Below are positions 43,006-47,800 of a stretch of DNA of 47,800 bases, piece by piece. The stretch spans positions 1 to 47,800 of the forward strand of contig CALGMY010000183.1 in the NCBI GenBank assembly GCA_937958785.1. Direction: 5' to 3'. The position numbers were made by a program, and so were the translations under genes. The notes below the pieces were generated by a model. It ran no database searches and was not told where the DNA came from. It saw only the letters and a list, made by a program, of their open reading frames with translations. Within the stretch, counting starts at the first letter, position 1; the number at the start of each line of letters is the position of its first letter. Source of the stretch: an uncultured Gammaproteobacteria bacterium. Its GTDB lineage: Bacteria; Pseudomonadota; Gammaproteobacteria; Steroidobacterales; GCA-2729495.

Positions 43006-44058
43006 ATGGACCTCGAGCAACTGGCCGCCGACCTCCGGCGCTGGGGCGGCGAACTCGGCTTCCAGCAGGTCGGCATCGCCGGCACGGACCTCGCCGCCGC
43101 GGAAGGCCGGCTTGCGGAGTGGGTTGCCCGCGGGTTCCACGGCGAGCTGGCCTACATGACCCGCCACGGCTCGAGGCGCAGCCGGCCTGCCGAGCTGGTG
43201 CCCGGCACGCTCCGGGTGATCTCGGTCCGGATGGATTACCTCCCGGCGCGGGCCGTGCCCGCGGGCCGCGTGCTCGGCGACGGGTCGCTCGGCTACGTGG
43301 CCCGCTACGCGCTCGGGCGCGACTACCACAAGATCCTCCGCCAGCGGCTGAAGCAACTCGCGGAGCGGATCATCGCCGCCGGGGCGCCCCACGGCTACCG
43401 GGCCTTCGTCGACAGCGCCCCCGTCCTCGAGAAGCCGCTGGCGGCGGCCGCGGGACTCGGCTGGCAGGGCAAGCACACCAATCTCATCAACCGGCAGGCG
43501 GGCTCCTGGTTCCTGCTCGGCGAGATCTACACGGACCTGCCGCTACCGGTCGATCAGCCCGTCCCCGACCACTGCGGGAGCTGCAGCGCGTGCCTCGACG
43601 TGTGCCCGACGAGGGCGATCGTCGCGCCCTACGTGGTGGATGCCCGGCGCTGCATCTCCTACTTCACCATCGAGAGCCGCGGTCCCATCCCGGTGGAGCT
43701 CCGCCGCCCGATGGGCAACCGCATCTTCGGTTGCGACGACTGCCAGCTCGCCTGTCCCTGGAACCGCCACGCGCGCACCACCGACGAGCCGGACTTCGCA
43801 CCGCGACATGGACTCGATGCCGCCAGCCTCCCAGCCCTCTTCGCCTGGTCCGAGGCGGAGTGGGCGGCGCGCACCGAGGGCAGCGCCCTGCGCCGGGCAG
43901 GCTACGCGGGCTGGCTGCGAAACATCGCCGTGGCGCTGGGCAACGCGCCGACCACTGCAGCCGTAGTTGCAGCGCTGACCGCGCGGGCCAGCCATCCGGA
44001 CGAACTGGTGCGCGAGCACGTGGCCTGGGCCCTCGCGGCGCACCAGGCTCCCCGCTAG
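43006..44058 (+). CDS. queG: QueG, epoxyqueuosine reductase
   Basis: Last step of queuosine synthesis in tRNA, a cobalamin- and 4Fe-4S-dependent reductase. 350 residues. Segments are AGLGWQGKHTNLIN, the first cluster motif CGSCSACLDVCPT, ARRCISYFTIE and the second cluster motif FGCDDCQLACPWN. A C-terminal helical HEAT-like part follows. It lies opposite to nnr, as in many gammaproteobacteria. Its stop shares CTAG with the convergent panC stop. Confidence 0.96.
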   Translation: MDLEQLAADLRRWGGELGFQQVGIAGTDLAAAEGRLAEWVARGFHGELAYMTRHGSRRSRPAELVPGTLRVISVRMDYLPARAVPAGRVLGDGSLGYVARYALGRDYHKILRQRLKQLAERIIAAGAPHGYRAFVDSAPVLEKPLAAAAGLGWQGKHTNLINRQAGSWFLLGEIYTDLPLPVDQPVPDHCGSCSACLDVCPTRAIVAPYVVDARRCISYFTIESRGPIPVELRRPMGNRIFGCDDCQLACPWNRHARTTDEPDFAPRHGLDAASLPALFAWSEAEWAARTEGSALRRAGYAGWLRNIAVALGNAPTTAAVVAALTARASHPDELVREHVAWALAAHQAPR

Positions 44059-44903
44059 AGATCGACGAGCACGTTGTCGATGAGGCGGGCGCGGCCGAGG
44101 TGGCCGGCAGCCAGCACGACCAGCTGGCGCATGGCCTTGTCTGGCATGGCGAGGTCGGCGGCGGCGCGGATCGCGAAGTAGTCCGGCCGGAAACCTGCCG
44201 CCTCGAGTCCGGCAAGGCCCTGGGCCTCGAGCCCGGCGAAATCCCGGTCACCACCGCGCAGCGCGTCGGCACAGCGGACCAGTGCGGCATGGAGGCCCGG
44301 CGCGCGGCTCCGGTCCGCGGCGTCCAGGTACTGGTTCCGCGAACTCAGCGCGAGGCCATCGGCTTCCCGCACGGTGGGGCCCGCGACGATCCGCACCGGG
44401 AGGTGCAGGTCGGCCTGGAGGCGGCGGATCACCAGCAGCTGCTGGTAGTCCTTCTGGCCGAATACCGCCACGTCGGGCTGCACGATGTTGAACAGCCGCG
44501 TCACCACGGATGCCACCCCGTCGAAGTGCCCTGGCCGGAACTGGCCGCAGAGGATCGCGGACAGGCCGGGCACCGATACCTGGGTCCCCGGTCGCGAAGG
44601 TTCGGGGTAGATCTCGTCGATGGCAGGCGCGAAGAGGATGTCGACGTTGGCCCGGGTAAGCAGGCGCCGATCCTGGTCGAGGGTGCGGGGATAGGCAGCG
44701 AAGTCCTCTCCCGGACCGAACTGGGTCGGGTTGACGAAGATGGAGACAACCACCCGGTCGGCGAGCGGGCGGGCGATCTCTACGAGGCTGCGGTGACCGG
44801 CGTGGAGGTTGCCCATCGTGGGCACCAGCGCGACTGTCTCGCCGAAACCTCGCCAGCCGCCGAGGTTCTCGCGGAGGCTCGCGATGGTGCGTACCGTCTT
44901 CAA
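44055..44903 (-). CDS. panC: Pantothenate synthetase
   Basis: Joins pantoate and beta-alanine using ATP. 282 residues. Motifs are PTMGNLHAGH (HIGH-like, residues 30-39), FVNPTQFGPGEDF, FGQKDYQQL and LSSRNQYL (KMSKS-like). The start is a TTG giving MKTVRTIASLR, which fits the family N-terminus; it lies one base after the panB stop with no clear ribosome site, so reinitiation from panB is likely. It overlaps convergent queG by four bases. Confidence 0.95.
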   Translation of the reverse strand: MKTVRTIASLRENLGGWRGFGETVALVPTMGNLHAGHRSLVEIARPLADRVVVSIFVNPTQFGPGEDFAAYPRTLDQDRRLLTRANVDILFAPAIDEIYPEPSRPGTQVSVPGLSAILCGQFRPGHFDGVASVVTRLFNIVQPDVAVFGQKDYQQLLVIRRLQADLHLPVRIVAGPTVREADGLALSSRNQYLDAADRSRAPGLHAALVRCADALRGGDRDFAGLEAQGLAGLEAAGFRPDYFAIRAAADLAMPDKAMRQLVVLAAGHLGRARLIDNVLVDL

Positions 44904-44904
44904 G

Positions 44905-45735
44905 CTAGCTGAAGCAGTGCTCGGGGGCCGGGTAGCTGCGGTCCTTCACAGCGGCCACGTAGGCCTGTATGGCCTCGAGCGGTGACGCTCCACCCTGCAC
45001 GAAGTTGCGCACGAAGCGCGGCAGGCGGCCCTGGGTGATGCCGAGCATGTCGTACAGGACGAGGATCTGGCCATCGACACCCGGGCCGGCCCCGATACCG
45101 ATCACGGGCACACTGACCGCATCCCGGAGGGCCTGGCCAAGTTCGTTCGGCACGCACTCGAGCAACAGGATGTCGGCGCCGGCCTGCTCGAGGGCGACGG
45201 CGTCCTCGAGCATGCGCTCGGCCTGGGCCTGGTCGCGGCCCTGGACCCGGAAACCGCCGATCTTGTGCACGGACTGGGGCCGCAGGCCAAGGTGTGCGCA
45301 GACGGGGATGTCGTGCCCCGCGAGGTGCTCGACGATGCGCACCTGGCTGGCCCCGCCCTCCAGCTTGACCATCATCGCCGCGCCCTCCTGCATGAGCTTC
45401 ACGGCGTTCTCGAGGGCCTGGTCCGGGTTCGTGTAGCTCATGAAGGGCATGTCGGCGACGAGGAAGGCCCGACCCAGCCCCCGTCGCACGCTGCGGGAGT
45501 GGTAGATGATGTCCGCGACGGTCACCGGCACGGTGGTGTCGTGACCCTGTACCACCATGCCCACGGAGTCGCCCACCAGCACCAGGTCGGCGCCCGCCAT
45601 GTCCACCAGCATGGCAAAGCTGGCGTCGTAGGCGGTGATGCAGGCAATGGGCTCCCCGGCCGCCTTCATGGCCCGGAGCGTGGAAATGTTCACCGGTGCT
45701 TCCGGCAGGTCACGTTGCTGGAGCTGCTTGTACAT
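44905..45735 (-). CDS. panB: Ketopantoate hydroxymethyltransferase
   Basis: First step of pantothenate synthesis. 276 residues. ITAYDASFAMLVDMAGADLVLVGDSVGMV holds the metal and substrate ligands (written here as two parts: ITAYDASFA and LVGDSVGMV); VCAHLGLRPQSVHKIGGF and GIGAGPGVDGQILVLYDMLG are further family motifs. It lies five bases after the deoxynucleoside kinase and just before panC. Confidence 0.96.
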   Translation of the reverse strand: MYKQLQQRDLPEAPVNISTLRAMKAAGEPIACITAYDASFAMLVDMAGADLVLVGDSVGMVVQGHDTTVPVTVADIIYHSRSVRRGLGRAFLVADMPFMSYTNPDQALENAVKLMQEGAAMMVKLEGGASQVRIVEHLAGHDIPVCAHLGLRPQSVHKIGGFRVQGRDQAQAERMLEDAVALEQAGADILLLECVPNELGQALRDAVSVPVIGIGAGPGVDGQILVLYDMLGITQGRLPRFVRNFVQGGASPLEAIQAYVAAVKDRSYPAPEHCFS

Positions 45736-45740
45736 GCTGC

Positions 45741-46388
45741 CTAGGCGAGGGCCGACGTCATCGGGTTGAAGAAATGCCTGCCGGTACGCGTGCGCCCGAT
45801 TTCCTCGAGGAGCAGCGCGAAGTGGGCGTCATTATGGACCGGGTCGAGCACGGCTGCATTCACGATGAGCAGTGGCGCGGCGTCGTAGTCGTGGAAGTAC
45901 CTGGCATAGGCCTCGGCCAGCCGCTCCAGGTACCGGCGCGCGATGCGCTGCTCGCTCGGGATCCCGCGGCGCGCAATGCGGAACAGCAGCGTGTCCACCG
46001 GCGCCTGGAGGTAGACCACCAGGTCCGGGGCCGGCGCCTCGAACGCCAGGGACTCGGCGACCTTGTCGTACAGCTCCAGTTCCGCGCGGTCGAGGTTGAT
46101 CTCGGCGAACAGGCGGTCCTTGTTGATCAGGAAGTCCGAGACGCGGGTATCGGCGAAGAAATCGGCCTGGCGGAGCTGCTCGAGTTGCTGGACCCGCTGG
46201 AACAGGAAGAACAGCTGGGTAGGCAGGGAGGCACCGCGCGGGTCCCGGTAGAAGCGCTCGAGGAACGGGTTCGCCTCCGGCTGCTCCAGCAGCAGCTCGC
46301 CGTCGAGCGCGTCGGCCAGCCGGCGGGCCAGGCTGGTCTTCCCGACGCCTATGGGGCCTTCGATGGCGATGTAACGGGAGCTGCCCAT
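45741..46388 (-). CDS. Deoxynucleoside kinase family protein
   Basis: 215 residues of the deoxyadenosine/deoxyguanosine kinase family. P-loop EGPIGVGKTSLA (residues 10-21), the substrate segment QLFFLFQRVQQLEQL, FLINKDRLFAEINL and a lid-like RIARRGIPSEQRI. It phosphorylates a deoxynucleoside for salvage; the exact base is not readable. Its 5' end overlaps folK by 40 bases and it precedes panB by five bases, placing a nucleotide-salvage enzyme inside the folate/pantothenate group. Confidence 0.9.
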   Translation of the reverse strand: MGSSRYIAIEGPIGVGKTSLARRLADALDGELLLEQPEANPFLERFYRDPRGASLPTQLFFLFQRVQQLEQLRQADFFADTRVSDFLINKDRLFAEINLDRAELELYDKVAESLAFEAPAPDLVVYLQAPVDTLLFRIARRGIPSEQRIARRYLERLAEAYARYFHDYDAAPLLIVNAAVLDPVHNDAHFALLLEEIGRTRTGRHFFNPMTSALA

Positions 46389-46894
46389 GGGCCGTCGTGT
46401 TCTTCCTGTTGTTGTTCTTGGCGAAGCGCTGCGGCCAGGCGGGTCACACTGCCCAGTCCCGGCACGTGCATGCCCGGCGCGATTTCCAGCAGCGGGAACA
46501 ATACAAAATTTCGCGACGCCATGCGCGGATGCGGCAGGAGGAGACGGCCGGCGTCGAGGACGGCCTCGCCGTGGACGAGGAGGTCCAGGTCGATCCGCCG
46601 TGGTCCCCAGCGCACTCCGGCGCTCCGGTCCCTGCCCTGCCGGCGTTCGATGGCCAGCAACTCGTCCAGCAGCTGCAGGGGCTCGAGCTTCGTGAGCAGC
46701 GCCGCGACCGCGTTTACGAAATCGGGCTGGGGCTGCGGTCCCACCGGGGGATTGCGCCAGGCGCCGGACCGGACCACGAGCCGGGTGTCAGGGACGCGGC
46801 CGAGCGCCGCGATGGCCACCTCGACCTGCCGCCCCGGATCGTCCAGGTTGCTGCCAATGCCAACGTAGGCGGGGACCCAGCCGGGGGCGGACAT
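46349..46894 (-). CDS. folK: HPPK, 6-hydroxymethyl-7,8-dihydropterin pyrophosphokinase
   Basis: Folate pathway enzyme. 181 residues. AYVGIGSNLDDP opens the fold, PQPDFVNAVAAL follows, and the signature RWGPRRIDLDLL is intact (HPPK pattern with catalytic Asp pair), then LPHPRMASRNFVLFPL. The ATG at 46894 is the family start, 11 bases after the pcnB stop. The last 40 bases overlap the deoxynucleoside kinase; the tail after about residue 160 (QEQQQEEHDGPW) is variable. Confidence 0.95.
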   Translation of the reverse strand: MSAPGWVPAYVGIGSNLDDPGRQVEVAIAALGRVPDTRLVVRSGAWRNPPVGPQPQPDFVNAVAALLTKLEPLQLLDELLAIERRQGRDRSAGVRWGPRRIDLDLLVHGEAVLDAGRLLLPHPRMASRNFVLFPLLEIAPGMHVPGLGSVTRLAAALRQEQQQEEHDGPWAAPVTSPSKAP

Positions 46895-46905
46895 GGCCGC
46901 CGCCT

Positions 46906-47800
46906 TCAGACGGCCTGTTCCGCCGACCGTGGTCGCTGCCCGTGCCGTCCGCCCCGCCGACCGCCGCCGAATTCCCCGGAGCGCTGGTCGGGCGGCAATG
47001 ACTGGACCCGGGTCCACCAGTCCGCGAGTTCCACCGGCACCTCTCCCAGCTCGGTCCGGAGCACCAGGAGGTCGTAGGCGGCGCGGAAGCGGCGGTGCTC
47101 GAGCAGGACGGACGAGCGACGCCCCTGCCGGCGATTGAAGCGGGGCTGCAGCTGGAGCATCTCCCGCATCGGGACGGAGAAGCGTCGCGGCAGCATGATC
47201 CGCGCCACCTGGCGCTCGGTGACCTCGATGCCGGCGTCGATCAGCGCCTGCACTTCAGACAACGGGCCCTCCCGGCGCAGGGCATTGGCCCGCTCCTGGA
47301 CCGGCCCCCACAGGAAGACGCCAAACAGGAACATGGGTGTGACCGGCAGGCCCTCGACGATCCGCTGGTCGGTGCTCGCGAGTGCCCGCTCGATGTAGCG
47401 GTTGCGTCGGGAGTCCGGCCCGGATCCGGCCGGATCCGCGGCGAGCCAGTCGGCCGTGGCGGGAAACAGGTGCTCGAACAGGCCGTGGGCCTTGAGTCGC
47501 CGGTAACCCTCGAGGGCGTGGCCCGTCTCGAAGACCTTCAGGAACTCGTCGAAGAGGCGGGCTGCGGGGACGCTGTCGATGAGGTGGCCCAGGCGCGCCA
47601 TGGGCTCGGCGGCCTCCGGGTGGATCTCAAGGCCCAGCTTGGCCGCGAGGCGTACCGCCCGGATCATCCGCACCGGGTCCTCGCGGTAGCGGGTCTCCGG
47701 GTCGCCGATCAGGCGGATCGTGCGGGCCTCGATGTCGCGCATGCCGCCGACGAAGTCCCAGATGGAGAAATCGGCGATGTTGTAGTACAGGGCGTTGACG
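46906..47800 (-). CDS. pcnB: Poly(A) polymerase I (5' part off the window)
   Basis: 297 C-terminal residues are visible. The frame runs to the window end and begins VNALYYNIADFSIWDFVGG, so the catalytic nucleotidyltransferase motif with the Asp pair lies outside. Visible hallmarks are RLIGDPETRYREDPVRMIRAVRLAAKLG (given in two parts: RLIGDPETRYREDP and RMIRAVRLAAKLG) of the neck, LFEHLFPATADWL, and a basic C-terminal region. It adds poly(A) tails that start RNA decay. Next to folK as in E. coli. Confidence 0.95.
   Translation of the reverse strand, partial: VNALYYNIADFSIWDFVGGMRDIEARTIRLIGDPETRYREDPVRMIRAVRLAAKLGLEIHPEAAEPMARLGHLIDSVPAARLFDEFLKVFETGHALEGYRRLKAHGLFEHLFPATADWLAADPAGSGPDSRRNRYIERALASTDQRIVEGLPVTPMFLFGVFLWGPVQERANALRREGPLSEVQALIDAGIEVTERQVARIMLPRRFSVPMREMLQLQPRFNRRQGRRSSVLLEHRRFRAAYDLLVLRTELGEVPVELADWWTRVQSLPPDQRSGEFGGGRRGGRHGQRPRSAEQAV

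Noticed and set aside
43119..44912. 597-codon plus-strand frame across queG and panC
   Set aside because: It is the wrong frame of queG joined to the antisense of panC; low-complexity Arg/Pro/Gly sequence without domains.

Overview
The window is about 47.8 kb of GC-rich bacterial DNA (my estimate is close to 70% GC). It carries the gene orders suf (C-D-S-U-T), ffh / rpsP-rimM-trmD-rplS, tRNA-Leu / rnr-rlmB-rpsF-rpsR-DUF2232-rplI-dnaB-alr, nnr-tsaE-amiC-mutL-miaA-hfq-hflX-hflK-hflC-DUF2065-purA and pcnB-folK-(dNK)-panB-panC. Together these point to a gammaproteobacterium outside the Enterobacterales: there is no priB between rpsF and rpsR, MutL carries endonuclease-type motifs, and Fe-S assembly uses SufU/SufT. 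I cannot place it more finely. The first 47 bases are not genomic. They are an Illumina Nextera i7 adapter, so the window starts at a raw contig edge inside sufC. The other end cuts pcnB.

Layout. 48-4746 (+): truncated suf operon plus a SixA-like phosphohistidine phosphatase. 4768-15017 (-): ffh, the rpsP-rimM-trmD-rplS ribosomal operon, then at close spacing a complete TRAP transporter (T, P, Q and M components), a sorbosone-dehydrogenase-type lipoprotein and signal peptide peptidase SppA. 15158-16432 (+): CNNM/CorC-type membrane protein. 16401-17762 (-): radA. 17900-21827 (+): a phospho-signalling cassette made of a CHASE2 sensor/Hanks-type Ser/Thr kinase, a PP2C phosphatase and an FHA protein. 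21824-29695 (-): alr, dnaB, rplI, a DUF2232 protein, rpsR, rpsF, rlmB and rnr. 29782-29868 (+): tRNA-Leu(CAG) with a good promoter. 29886-42957 (-): an unknown protein and a DUF6279 lipoprotein, then purA, DUF2065, hflC, hflK, hflX, hfq, miaA, mutL, amiC, tsaE and nnr. 43006-44058 (+): queG. 44055-47800 (-): panC, panB, a deoxynucleoside kinase, folK and partial pcnB.

Genes are very tightly packed. Many neighbours overlap as ATGA/GTGA, and three convergent pairs overlap tail to tail. No gap exceeds about 140 bases. GTG and TTG starts are frequent, so several start codons here were set by Shine-Dalgarno position and family length rather than by the longest reading frame.

Most of the window is conserved housekeeping. 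The points most worth a second look are: the adapter at the left edge; the CHASE2-kinase gene, which is broken by a frame change exactly where about 25-30 conserved residues are missing; the kinase/phosphatase/FHA cassette itself; a 15-bp tandem repeat that includes the rpsR stop codon; the overlapping divergent -10 elements of nnr/queG, which would make nnr nearly leaderless; and the uncharacterised pair between tRNA-Leu and purA. I found no CRISPR array, insertion sequence, prophage or obvious defence system.
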